A stretch of DNA of 64,000 nt from Actinomycetota bacterium. GTDB taxonomy: Bacteria > Actinomycetota > Actinomycetes > Nanopelagicales > Nanopelagicaceae. The DNA is taken from contig WLPT01000001.1 of assembly GCA_009698675.1 (NCBI GenBank), positions 131,707-195,706 of the forward strand. The letters run 5' to 3'. The notes beneath the pieces were generated by a model, which saw only the letters and a list, made by a program, of their open reading frames with translations, did not search any database and was not told the origin of the DNA. Below, piece after piece: positions 9,217-17,946 of the stretch (positions within the stretch are counted from its first letter, which is position 1; the number at the start of each line of letters is the position of its first letter). The position numbers were made by a program, and so were the translations under genes.

Positions 9217-11282
9217 TGAACTCTATCTCCCTATTATGGAACGCTCAATCAATCGCGATTATTGGTGCAACTGAGCGCGAAAATGCTATGGGACGAGCAC
9301 CAATCGAGTACTTACAAAGATTTGGCTACGCAGGCAGAATTTATCCAATAAATCCCAAGAGTCCGACGGTGTTAGGCCTGCAGAGTTTTGCAAAAATAAC
9401 TCAGGTAAAAGCCGAGATTGATTTAGCTCTAATTATGCTCCCCGCGGAATTGGCAGAAGAAGCTTTAGTTGACTGTGCAGCAGCCGGTGTAAAGATAGTT
9501 ATCGTTATGTCATCAGGATTTGCCGAATCCGATGATGCTGGAGTAATAGCGCAGGCAAAATTAGTTGATATAGCCAAGAAGGCTGGGATGCGCCTTGTTG
9601 GTCCTAACTGCATTGGCTCCATAGGGGGTGCAAATAAACTCGTTGCATCTTTCTCCCCAGTATTCTCAGCACCAACTACCGTATTAGAGGCTGGAAACAT
9701 CGCCTTGGTTAGTCAGTCCGGAGCCCTTGGATACGGCATGTATTCATTAGGAGTTGAGCAGGGGGTGCCTATCGGCGTAGTTGTCACCACGGGCAATGAG
9801 GCCGATGTCAGTAATTTAGAGGTTGCTAATGCCTTAGCCGATGATCCGGCAATCTGTGCTATTTTGCTCTATGCAGAGTCGGTAACCGATGTAGAAACGC
9901 TTCGTAAGATTTCAAGGAAGAAACCCACTGCAATCTTAAAAGTAGGACGATCGGTTCAAGGAGCGATTGCAGCGGCTTCACACACAGGTGCGCTGGCAAC
10001 GCAGGATCGAGTAGTCGATGCAGCCATAAAGGCTACGGGCGCTGTACGTGTGGACGATGTTGAACAGCTACTAGATGCTGGTGCAATCTTTGCCTCTGGA
10101 GTTAAATCATTAGGTAAGCGAGTGGCAATCATTACGACCTCCGGAGGCAGCGGGATCTTGGCCACGGATGCATTAGAGAAGAACGGGCTTGAGTTAGCAG
10201 TTCTTGCTCCAGAGACTTTGGCCGAACTCAAGAAAATTGTTCCATCCTATGGAAATGCAAATAACCCAGTGGATGTCACTGCAGCAGTGATGTCGTCGCC
10301 TGATTTGTTTGAGAAATGTTTGGATGTTTTAGCTAAAGATAAAGGCGTAGATTCAATAATCGCCTGTTTTGCCGTTCTTGTTGGTTCCGATGTTGATCGA
10401 ATCGCTTCGGCGCTGGGCAATGTAAGGAAGGTTCGAGAGTTACCAATTGCAGTTGCACGCACAGGATCAAAAAATTTAGCGCCACAAGCCAGTGGAATTT
10501 TTAAGAGTGTAAACATTCCAGTCTTTCCAACGCCTGATAGAGCAGTTGCGGCGCTGAGAATATTAAACGATAGCGCCTGTGTGCCCACGGAGATTGAAGT
10601 TAAGGTTTCCACTGAGGTATTTCCAACTCCATCAAACTCTGCCACTGAGGTCGAGATGAAAGAGATTTGGAAGAGCGTTGGAGTTCCCGTTCCGCTCTCA
10701 ATGGTCATTAGCGATGAAAATTCGGTTCTATCTGCAGTCGAATATGTAGGAGGACGTGCGGTATTCAAGGCGGTTATCCCGGGGCTTCTTCATAAGAGCG
10801 AGGCTGGCGCAGTTGCCTTGGATATTAATTCAAGCAATGCCCAAGCAACATTTAATCGCCTCTCAGAGCTTTCCGGAGGCGGTTCCAAGAATGACGTTCT
10901 CGTTGAAACCTTTGTACCTAAAGGCGTTGAGGCCTTAGTTGGAGTAACACCATCATCTCTAGGAAAAGTGATCACTATAGGCGTTGGCGGAATCCTCACT
11001 GAGATTATCTCTGATGTTTCTATTCGACTACTGCCAATCAATGAAGCGGTACTTCGAGAGATGATCTCTGAAACACGACTAGCCCCACTATTTGCTGGAG
11101 CTCGGGGAGCTGCGCCGGCAGATATCGAGGCATTTATCTCTGCGGTACTTCGAATCGCCGAAGTTGCAGCGACATTTCCAGATTCCAGTGAGTTAGATAT
11201 TAATCCACTGACTGTCTTGCATAAAGGTGCATGGGTTTTAGATACTGCATATTCAATACCTACCGAAGGGAAACACCACTAA
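9216..11282 (+). CDS. Acyl-CoA synthetase, NDP-forming (acetate-CoA ligase ADP-forming family)
   Basis: A 688-residue single-chain enzyme. It has an N-terminal CoA-binding domain (IAIIGATERENAMGR), a ligase domain with the phosphorylated His in ASHTGALA near residue 252, and a C-terminal ATP-grasp domain from about residue 480 ending in DINPLTVL. It would interconvert an acyl-CoA and an acid with ATP or GTP formation. The start overlaps the RidA stop (TAATG) and the stop is directly followed by the next ATG, so the operon is tightly coupled. The acid is unknown; a dicarboxylate from ring opening is possible. Confidence 0.88.
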   Translation: MNSISLLWNAQSIAIIGATERENAMGRAPIEYLQRFGYAGRIYPINPKSPTVLGLQSFAKITQVKAEIDLALIMLPAELAEEALVDCAAAGVKIVIVMSSGFAESDDAGVIAQAKLVDIAKKAGMRLVGPNCIGSIGGANKLVASFSPVFSAPTTVLEAGNIALVSQSGALGYGMYSLGVEQGVPIGVVVTTGNEADVSNLEVANALADDPAICAILLYAESVTDVETLRKISRKKPTAILKVGRSVQGAIAAASHTGALATQDRVVDAAIKATGAVRVDDVEQLLDAGAIFASGVKSLGKRVAIITTSGGSGILATDALEKNGLELAVLAPETLAELKKIVPSYGNANNPVDVTAAVMSSPDLFEKCLDVLAKDKGVDSIIACFAVLVGSDVDRIASALGNVRKVRELPIAVARTGSKNLAPQASGIFKSVNIPVFPTPDRAVAALRILNDSACVPTEIEVKVSTEVFPTPSNSATEVEMKEIWKSVGVPVPLSMVISDENSVLSAVEYVGGRAVFKAVIPGLLHKSEAGAVALDINSSNAQATFNRLSELSGGGSKNDVLVETFVPKGVEALVGVTPSSLGKVITIGVGGILTEIISDVSIRLLPINEAVLREMISETRLAPLFAGARGAAPADIEAFISAVLRIAEVAATFPDSSELDINPLTVLHKGAWVLDTAYSIPTEGKHH

Positions 11283-12839
11283 ATGGACGTTGGAACATTA
11301 GTAGCGCGCGCAACTCGCGCCTATAGCGATCGCCCGGCTGTTGAGAGCGAAGAGGGTGTTCTTACTTTTGGCCAGATTGGTGGTCGTATCTTCCAATTGT
11401 CTAGAGCTCTCCGAGCCCTCGGCTTACAGAATGAAGATCGCGTTTTAGATCTGCAGTTTAATCAAATCTCATATATTGAAAGTGATCTCGGAATTTCTAG
11501 TGCTGGTCTTTGTCGGGTGGCGCTTAACTATCGATTGCACCCTAATGATTGGATTCGCATCGCCAAAGATTGCGGCGCGACTACTTTAATTGTGGATCAT
11601 AAATTTTGGGAAGAGTCTGCACCAGTTCGTGCATTAGTTAAGCACGTCATTTTGATTCATGGATCTGAACCAGGGGCCACGAATTATGAGGATTTCTTAG
11701 CGGCTCAAGTTGCAGAGCCATTATTGCTTGCAGTGAATCCAGATTCACTAGTCTCGCTTAACTACTCAAGTGGAACTACTGGAAATCCAAAGGGAGCAAT
11801 CAGAACTCACAGAAATAGAATTGCAAGTCTAAATAATATTGTGACAGATATTCTCAAGCGCACTCCTGATGAAACGGATTGCTGGATTCACGCTGGTCCT
11901 GTTACGCACACGAGTGGATTATTCGTTCTTCCTTACTTTGCATTTGGTGCAAAACAAATAGTCCAGTCAAAGTTTGATCCAGATGATTTTGTCGATGTGA
12001 TTGTTAATCGTGGAGGAAATGCCACAGCACTTGTCCCAACGATGATCGCTCGATTGTTAGCAATGCCTGGAATGAGTCGTGAAAAAATGGCAAACCTACG
12101 CTTATTAGGTTATGCAGGGGCACCAATGACTCCTGAGCATATTAAGCAGTGTTACGAAACAATTACAAAGAATATGGTTCAGTACTACGGGCTTGTTGAA
12201 GCTATTCCACCAGTGACTGTGTTGAGTGCTGCAGACCACGAACTTGGGCTCGATGGCAATCCTGAGTTACTCACGAGTGCCGGTAAGGCCTGTATTGGTG
12301 TTGAGATTCTGATCGTGGATGAGGATAACAATCCAGTTCCAGTTGGCGAGATTGGTGAGGTTATTACTCGAGGCGACCATGTAATGCGTGGCTACTATGG
12401 CGCTGCGGGTATGGATGCAACGGTGACTAAGGCCGTTCGCGATGGCTGGCTCCATACGGGAGATTTAGGACGCCTAGATGCCGATAATCGGCTTTATCTT
12501 GTAGATCGCAAAGGCGACATGATTATTAGCGGTGGTTACAACATCTACCCTCGTGAAATTGAAGATGTAGTTGCAGATGTAGAGGGCGTTTTGGAAGTTG
12601 CCGTTATTGGCGTGAAGGATGTTGAGTGGGGTCAGCGCGTAGTTGCAATGGTGACGTTAAAACCTGGAGTATCTGCAACCGAAGAAGAGATTTCGGAGAA
12701 GATCATGGCGCACTGTAAATCCAATATGGCCTCGTATAAGAAACCTAAAGTTGTAATGGTTCTCAAAGAGTTCCCACTTAATTCAACTGGCAAAATTGCT
12801 AAAAAAATCCTGCGACAACAACTAGAAGAGGGCAACTAG
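11283..12839 (+). CDS. AMP-forming acyl-CoA ligase
   Basis: A 518-residue ANL-superfamily enzyme. The P-loop is NYSSGTTGNPKG near residue 160, the A5-type region is YGLVEAIPP, the A7 motif is LHTGDLGRLD, and the A10 lysine is in NSTGKIAKK near the C-terminus. It activates a carboxylic acid with ATP and CoA. It differs clearly from the anthranilate-type ligase at 15038 and sits between the NDP-forming synthetase and the mutase large subunit, two bases before the latter, so its acid is probably a mutase substrate precursor or a pathway intermediate. Confidence 0.88.
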   Translation: MDVGTLVARATRAYSDRPAVESEEGVLTFGQIGGRIFQLSRALRALGLQNEDRVLDLQFNQISYIESDLGISSAGLCRVALNYRLHPNDWIRIAKDCGATTLIVDHKFWEESAPVRALVKHVILIHGSEPGATNYEDFLAAQVAEPLLLAVNPDSLVSLNYSSGTTGNPKGAIRTHRNRIASLNNIVTDILKRTPDETDCWIHAGPVTHTSGLFVLPYFAFGAKQIVQSKFDPDDFVDVIVNRGGNATALVPTMIARLLAMPGMSREKMANLRLLGYAGAPMTPEHIKQCYETITKNMVQYYGLVEAIPPVTVLSAADHELGLDGNPELLTSAGKACIGVEILIVDEDNNPVPVGEIGEVITRGDHVMRGYYGAAGMDATVTKAVRDGWLHTGDLGRLDADNRLYLVDRKGDMIISGGYNIYPREIEDVVADVEGVLEVAVIGVKDVEWGQRVVAMVTLKPGVSATEEEISEKIMAHCKSNMASYKKPKVVMVLKEFPLNSTGKIAKKILRQQLEEGN

Positions 12840-12841
12840 CT

Positions 12842-14335
12842 ATGCCAATCGAAGAGCCTGGTAAATACCCTTACACCCGTGGCATAAATGCCGATCCAGG
12901 GGTTTGGACTATGGGCCAGTACGGTGGATTTGGTACACCGGCTGAAACTAACCAGCGTTTTCGAATGTTACTTGATCAAGGGTTAACTGGTTTCAGTGTT
13001 GCATTAGATCTGCCAACTCAGCTTGGTTTGGACTCAGATGATCCATTGTCACTTGGTGAGGTAGGCCGAGTAGGTGTTGCAATTGATAGCTTGCGTGACA
13101 TTGAGATCCTTATGGACGGAATTCCACTCGAGAAAATTACGCAAGTACGGACTACTGCAAATTCAATTGGATATATTTGGGCAGCGATGTTCATTGCGTT
13201 AGCCGAACAGCGCGAAATGGATCCCAATAAGTTTGGAATGTTCATTCAAAACGATGTTTTAAAAGAGTACATCGCGCGTGGAACTCAGATTTTTCCGGCC
13301 GAGGCTGGACTTAAGTTATCTGTCGATGTGATTGAGTACATCGCCACTAAGATTCCCCGCTGGGTTTCACTGGCAATGAGCGGATACCATATTCGAGAGT
13401 CAGGATCTGATGCAGTACAAGAGGTAGCTTTTACTTTCGCCAATGCGCGTGAGTATCTCGATGCCGCGATTGCTCGCGGAGTAAGCGTTGATCAAATCGC
13501 TGCAACTTTGTTTACATTCTTATCCTCAAATATTGAGTTCTTGCCTGAAATAGCTAAGTTCAGAGCGGCCCGTAAGACGTGGGCCCGTCTGATTCATGAG
13601 AAATATGAGCCACAAGATGCCGCCTCTGAAAAACTACGTATCTTTGCATTTACCGCCGGTTCCTCACTAACGGCACAACAGTCCATGAACAACGTAGTTC
13701 GCACCTCGGTTGAGATGTTGGCTGCAGCGCTAGGCGGAATTCAAACGATGCATGTGTCGGCATTCGATGAGGCCTTAGGAGTACCTACAGAAGAGGCGGC
13801 TATGTTGGCCCTTCGTACACAGCAGGTGATCGCCTTTGAAACGGGAGTATTGAGTACCGCCGATCCTTTAGCTGGAAGCTATGAAATTGAGCGCCTAACC
13901 GATGAACTTGCCGAGAAAATGTGGGCAATGCTTGAAGATATAGAAAAACGTGGTGGCGCATTGGCCTGTATCAATAGCGGCTACTTCTCTAATGAACTCT
14001 CTGAAAAGGCCTATGCCTTTGCCATGGCAATTGAGTCAGGGGAGCGCAAACTAGTTGGAGTAAATATCTTTAAAGCAGATACTCCACCATATAAGGCATT
14101 TGAGATTAATCCTGAAAGCGAAGCGGGCCAAGTTGCCGCCCTTGAGGCCGTTCGAGCCGGTCGCAATAACGATTTAGTAATGCATGCACTTGCAGATTTA
14201 CATGCGGCAGCTAAAGCCGGAGACAATATTATGGAGAGCTGCATTGCTGCCGTAAAGGCCTATGCCACTGTTGGTGAGATTGTTAATGAACTACGTAAGG
14301 TCTATGGAAAATGGCAGCCTACGAGAGTTTTTTAA
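12842..14335 (+). CDS. B12-dependent acyl-CoA mutase, large (catalytic) subunit, atypical
   Basis: A 497-residue methylmalonyl-CoA-mutase-type TIM barrel without the cobalamin domain, which is encoded separately at 17469. Family segments are PYTRGI, QYGGFGTPAETN, GFSVALDLPTQ, FIQNDVLKEYIARGT, SGYHIRESG, TAQQSMNNVVRT and YATVGEI. By my alignment to P. shermanii MCM, Tyr89, Thr166, Gln197, Arg207 and His244 are kept. The TMYxxR loop with Arg82 is shortened, and Arg87, Arg283 and Ser285 are replaced by Gly, Thr and Phe. The N-terminal linker is also missing. It is a mutase, but probably not for methylmalonyl-CoA. It is last in its operon and overlaps the convergent hydrolase by 17 bases. Confidence 0.85.
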   Translation: MPIEEPGKYPYTRGINADPGVWTMGQYGGFGTPAETNQRFRMLLDQGLTGFSVALDLPTQLGLDSDDPLSLGEVGRVGVAIDSLRDIEILMDGIPLEKITQVRTTANSIGYIWAAMFIALAEQREMDPNKFGMFIQNDVLKEYIARGTQIFPAEAGLKLSVDVIEYIATKIPRWVSLAMSGYHIRESGSDAVQEVAFTFANAREYLDAAIARGVSVDQIAATLFTFLSSNIEFLPEIAKFRAARKTWARLIHEKYEPQDAASEKLRIFAFTAGSSLTAQQSMNNVVRTSVEMLAAALGGIQTMHVSAFDEALGVPTEEAAMLALRTQQVIAFETGVLSTADPLAGSYEIERLTDELAEKMWAMLEDIEKRGGALACINSGYFSNELSEKAYAFAMAIESGERKLVGVNIFKADTPPYKAFEINPESEAGQVAALEAVRAGRNNDLVMHALADLHAAAKAGDNIMESCIAAVKAYATVGEIVNELRKVYGKWQPTRVF

Positions 14336-15041
14336 GTTGCTCTACAACGATCTCGATAGGTTGGGCTCTGTAGTCAATGAGTTCAAAGTGACCTGTATCT
14401 TCTAGTTCAATTAACTGACAATCAAGTCCTGCGCCCTTATATGATGCAAGAAGTGTTCGTGAGAGCTCTACTGGAACGCGAATATCATCAATCCCATGAA
14501 TTATCAATACGGGCACCTTTGTATTGCGTGTTAAATTTGGATCAAAGTCTGGGCGATTGACTGCGCTCTCACCAAGAAAACTACGTACGGCGCCTTCATC
14601 TAAATTTAGCGCATCGGCTGTAGCTAAATCAGCCACTGGAGCAAGTGTAATAACAGCCTTTATTAAAGGTGAGGTTTGAGAATCCGCGGCTAAAAGCGCT
14701 AAGTGTCCTCCTGCGGAGTGACCTATGAGCGTTCCACCTTTTGCGTGCATGATGGCAGCGCGAATATCGCTTAAGTATTTATCTGGCTCACCAGGAGTTC
14801 GACGGTATTCAACTAAATGCACTCGCCAACCCAGATCTGATAGAGCACCGGCATAGGGACGAAGATGCGATAAATCATATTCAGTGCGCCAATATCCACC
14901 GTGAATAAGTATCACTTGGCCTAATTGAACTCCGGTCGCCTCAAATATCTCCGTAAAGTTATCGGGTTCAACGCCGTATTTTTCAATACTGCTACACGAG
15001 CGCGTAGGCAGATCAAAGACTGACCTATCTTCGGCTCTCAT
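14319..15041 (-). CDS. Alpha/beta hydrolase, kynurenine formamidase-like
   Basis: A 240-residue alpha/beta hydrolase. The HGGYWR oxyanion motif near residue 48, nucleophile Ser in IGHSAGGH near residue 108, Asp in HGIDDIRVP and a His in DTGHFELID form the expected triad. HGGYW with a following WR is typical of kynurenine formamidase-type (arylformamidase) and related esterases. Its ATG overlaps the stop of the anthranilate-CoA ligase-like gene (ATGA), which links it to the anthranilate side. Release of N-formylkynurenine or another amide or ester of an aromatic amine is a reasonable inference; a generic esterase is not excluded. Confidence 0.72.
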   Translation of the reverse strand: MRAEDRSVFDLPTRSCSSIEKYGVEPDNFTEIFEATGVQLGQVILIHGGYWRTEYDLSHLRPYAGALSDLGWRVHLVEYRRTPGEPDKYLSDIRAAIMHAKGGTLIGHSAGGHLALLAADSQTSPLIKAVITLAPVADLATADALNLDEGAVRSFLGESAVNRPDFDPNLTRNTKVPVLIIHGIDDIRVPVELSRTLLASYKGAGLDCQLIELEDTGHFELIDYRAQPIEIVVEQLKKLS

Positions 15042-16642
15042 TTATCGGAGTTTTTGAGACGAAATCTCTGGAGTTTGCCGGTGGTTGTCTTTGGCAAGGA
15101 TTGAACAAAAACAATTCGGCGCGGATATTTAAATGGCGCAATCTTATGTTTGACGTGATCTTGGAGCTCTTTAATTAGCTCGGAGCTCTCTTTGTGGCTA
15201 GCTTGTAGGACGATGTAAGCAACCACGAGCATGCCGCGCTCTTCATCTGGCTCACCAACCACGGCGACCTCAGAGACGGCCTCATGGACAAGAAGTGCAT
15301 TTTCAACTTCAGGCGCGGCAATGTTGTACCCACTAGAGATAATCATGTCATCGGCTCGGGATTGATACTTAAAATAACCGTTAGCATCTTTCAAGTAAAG
15401 GTCGCCAGTAACGTTCCAGCCATTAACTGCATAGACATTCTGACGCACATCATTTAAATACCGAACCCCGGTTGGACCACGAACGGCTAAGAATCCAATC
15501 TCACCTGCGGGAAGTTCAGTAAACTCATCATTGACGATTATCGCTTCATAGCCTGGAACTTCCTTTCCGGTCATTCCAGGAACTACATCGTCATCGGATG
15601 CAGAGATAAAGATATGCAGCATCTCAGTTGCACCGATTCCATCAATTAGCTTGATTCCAGTTGCTTCAAACCAAGAGGTCCATGTCGACTCTGGTAGATG
15701 CTCACCCGCCGAGACACACCTGCGTAGAGAGGGTAGATCTAAATTATCAGTGGATTTAAGGATTGCTCTATATGCAGTAGGTGCAGTAAAGAGGACTGAC
15801 ACTTTATGCTCACGCACTTTTTCGATTAAAACTGGTGGTGGAGCACTCTCCATAAGTAGTGTCGTGGCACCGATGCGGAATGGAAAGACCACGCTTGCCC
15901 CGAGGCCAAAGGTAAAGGCCAATGGCGCTGAGCATGCAAATACATCTTCTTTAACTGGTTTTAGAATCTGTTTAGAAAAAGTATCGGCAATTGCCAAAAT
16001 GTCTCGATGAAAATGAATCGTGGCCTTAGGAACGCCTGTGGAGCCTGAAGTAAATGCCAAAATACTCACATCATCGCTAGCGGTATTACATGGCCTATGT
16101 ACGGTTGGAAACTCCATGGCCTTCTCAAAAATCCCATTTTCGCCACCGAAAATCAAAACCTGACCGGTGTAATTACTCACCTCATTCCAATCCTCGGTAA
16201 AGCGATGATCAATGCATGCGAATTGAACTTTAGCTACACCTAGCATCTTCTCAAGTTCATTGGCTCTCTGTAGGTGAATCGTGGTTACGGCGACGGCACC
16301 AACTCGGAGTATCGCTAACCATAAAATAACAAGCGAAGCGCAGTTAGGACCACGTAGCAGCACACGGTTTCCTGGCTGCACACCAACAGACTCTAAATAG
16401 TTTGAAATCTGTGAGATCTTCTTTAAGAGCTCTCCGTAAGTGTAGTTTCCATCTGCGGCGATGATTGCCAATTTATCTTGGCCAACAAGCTCGATGGTTT
16501 TATCAATCAGCTCTTCACTTGCGTTTAGGCGTTCTGGGTAGTTTGTTTCGATAAACTTTTGATTAAGCCAGGGCCACTGCTCACGAGGCGGCAGATTTTC
16601 ACGTGTGAAATTATCGACATGACCAGTTGTGTAGAAACTCAT
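15038..16642 (-). CDS. 2-aminobenzoate-CoA ligase-like AMP-forming ligase
   Basis: A 534-residue ANL enzyme. Its N-terminus, GHVDNFTRENLPPREQWP, matches the family of 2-aminobenzoate (anthranilate)-CoA ligases and differs from fatty-acid ligases. The P-loop is LAFTSGSTGVPKA near residue 193, with GIGATEMLHIF, the VTGDLYLKD region and the C-terminal TTTGKLQRFRL lysine motif. It would make anthraniloyl-CoA for the monooxygenase at the left edge. It lies between the formamidase-like hydrolase and the MeaB gene, with ATGA overlaps on both sides, so one operon runs meaB-ligase-hydrolase. Benzoate or salicylate are alternative substrates. Confidence 0.83.
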   Translation of the reverse strand: MSFYTTGHVDNFTRENLPPREQWPWLNQKFIETNYPERLNASEELIDKTIELVGQDKLAIIAADGNYTYGELLKKISQISNYLESVGVQPGNRVLLRGPNCASLVILWLAILRVGAVAVTTIHLQRANELEKMLGVAKVQFACIDHRFTEDWNEVSNYTGQVLIFGGENGIFEKAMEFPTVHRPCNTASDDVSILAFTSGSTGVPKATIHFHRDILAIADTFSKQILKPVKEDVFACSAPLAFTFGLGASVVFPFRIGATTLLMESAPPPVLIEKVREHKVSVLFTAPTAYRAILKSTDNLDLPSLRRCVSAGEHLPESTWTSWFEATGIKLIDGIGATEMLHIFISASDDDVVPGMTGKEVPGYEAIIVNDEFTELPAGEIGFLAVRGPTGVRYLNDVRQNVYAVNGWNVTGDLYLKDANGYFKYQSRADDMIISSGYNIAAPEVENALLVHEAVSEVAVVGEPDEERGMLVVAYIVLQASHKESSELIKELQDHVKHKIAPFKYPRRIVFVQSLPKTTTGKLQRFRLKNSDK

Positions 16643-17403
16643 TTTCTTATCTCCCCGTGTTTTTCTATTGAAGCAACTAACTCACTAATTCCAACCGAAT
16701 TCTCCATCGCACCGAGTAGAACTATTGGTTGCCACTCTGAGGGCTGAGGCGAAAGATGCAGCGAGCCCTCCAACTCTCGAGCAGTTTCCCTAGCGCCATC
16801 TCGATCTGACTTATTGACTAGAAAGATGTCACCAATCTCTAGAATTCCAGCCTTTGATGCCTGGATTCCATCGCCCATTCCTGGTGCTAAAACGACTACA
16901 ACAGTTTCTACGTACTTCATTACCTCTACTTCACTCTGCCCAACACCCACAGTCTCAACAAAAATATAATCAAAACCTGCCCGCCCAGTCAGATTTATTA
17001 TCGACGCTATTGTGGCTGATAGACCACCTAAGTGACCTCGTGATGCTATTGACCGAATGAATACATCTGAGTCAAGAAAATGTTCGCCTAGACGGATTCG
17101 ATCACCTAATAAGGCCCCGCCTGAAACTGGAGAGGATGGATCCACGGCGAGCACAGCGACACTTTTACCTTGCGCCCGCAGCCAAGTAATTAAAGCATTG
17201 ACCGTCGTTGATTTTCCAACCCCGGGTGCGCCGGTGATTCCAACTATACGAGCGGGGCTATTTGCTGAAGTGACATTTAACGTTGAATCGTTTTCAACAA
17301 GTGAGATTGCTCGTGCCAATTCGCGGGTGTTATTACGAGAGAGGGAGCTGAGTAAAGTTTGTAATTCTTGCTCAGAGTTTGAAACACCAGTCACAGAGTT
17401 CAT
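16639..17403 (-). CDS. MeaB/ArgK-type GTPase, mutase chaperone
   Basis: A G3E GTPase with Walker A GITGAPGVGKST near residue 57, DPSSPVSGGALLGDRIR, RSIASRGHLGGLS, VETVGVGQSEVEV and the NKSD nucleotide motif. MeaB proteins gate cofactor loading and protect B12-dependent acyl-CoA mutases. I place the start at the ATG at 17403 (MNSVTGV); the reading frame is open further upstream but extends into the divergent B12-subunit gene. The resulting 254 residues are shorter than usual, lacking the C-terminal dimerisation extension. It diverges from the B12-binding subunit gene by 65 bases. Confidence 0.87.
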   Translation of the reverse strand: MNSVTGVSNSEQELQTLLSSLSRNNTRELARAISLVENDSTLNVTSANSPARIVGITGAPGVGKSTTVNALITWLRAQGKSVAVLAVDPSSPVSGGALLGDRIRLGEHFLDSDVFIRSIASRGHLGGLSATIASIINLTGRAGFDYIFVETVGVGQSEVEVMKYVETVVVVLAPGMGDGIQASKAGILEIGDIFLVNKSDRDGARETARELEGSLHLSPQPSEWQPIVLLGAMENSVGISELVASIEKHGEIRK

Positions 17404-17468
17404 TTTAGGCCGTTCGCAGGGGGCAATGGCGTGTTGTACTGGAGCCATTGAGTTGCTATCTTCACTCC

Positions 17469-17867
17469 ATGCCTCCAATTCGTATAGTTATTGCCAAGCC
17501 GGGATTAGATGGCCATGATCGCGGCGCAAAGATTATTGCTCGTGTATTGCGCGATGCCGGTTTTGAAGTAATTTACACAGGCCTTCATCAGACTCCCGAT
17601 CAAATCGTTGCTACTGCAATTCAAGAGGATGTCGCAGCTATTGGGCTTTCAATTCTTTCAGGTGCACACATGACTCTCTTCACTAAAGTTCTTGAGCTTC
17701 TTAAAGAGCAAGGTGCGCCGGAAATTTTAGTATTCGGCGGGGGAATTATTCCGGAAGAAGATCGTCAAAGACTTATTGCTTTAGGTGTCGGAGAAGTTTT
17801 TACACCCGGTGCGCCAACTCAAGAAATTGTCGAGTGGCTTAAGAACTCCTTAAAAATCTCGATATAA
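17469..17867 (+). CDS. B12-binding small subunit of acyl-CoA mutase
   Basis: A 132-residue Rossmann-like cobalamin domain. It has the DGHDRG (DxHxxG) base-off ligand motif near residue 15, the SILSGAH segment for the lower-ligand pocket, and [10 protein letters not shown]. The ATG at 17469 is preferred over an upstream TTG because [12 protein letters not shown] matches family N-termini. It must partner the catalytic chain at 12842, the only mutase barrel here, although 3.1 kb of oppositely oriented genes separate them. It ends at a long inverted repeat. Confidence 0.9.
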   Translation: MPPIRIVIAKPGLDGHDRGAKIIARVLRDAGFEVIYTGLHQTPDQIVATAIQEDVAAIGLSILSGAHMTLFTKVLELLKEQGAPEILVFGGGIIPEEDRQRLIALGVGEVFTPGAPTQEIVEWLKNSLKISI

Positions 17868-17872
17868 CACCA

Positions 17873-17919
17873 CATTCACTGCCTTTAGAAATTAATTTCT
17901 ATTACGAAGGCAGTGAATG
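17873..17919. terminator. Inverted repeat between convergent genes, probable terminator
   Basis: A perfect 13-bp stem CATTCACTGCCTT / AAGGCAGTGAATG encloses a second palindrome-like TAGAAAT/ATTTCTA. It lies between the B12 subunit and livK stops. There is no long T-run, so the termination strength is uncertain. Confidence 0.7.
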
Positions 17920-17946
17920 CAGCGCTATAACGATTAGATCTTTACT

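Noticed and set aside
12842..14335. Standard methylmalonyl-CoA mutase
   Set aside because: CoA-side Arg residues are lost and the N-terminal linker is missing, although the acyl-side residues are kept.
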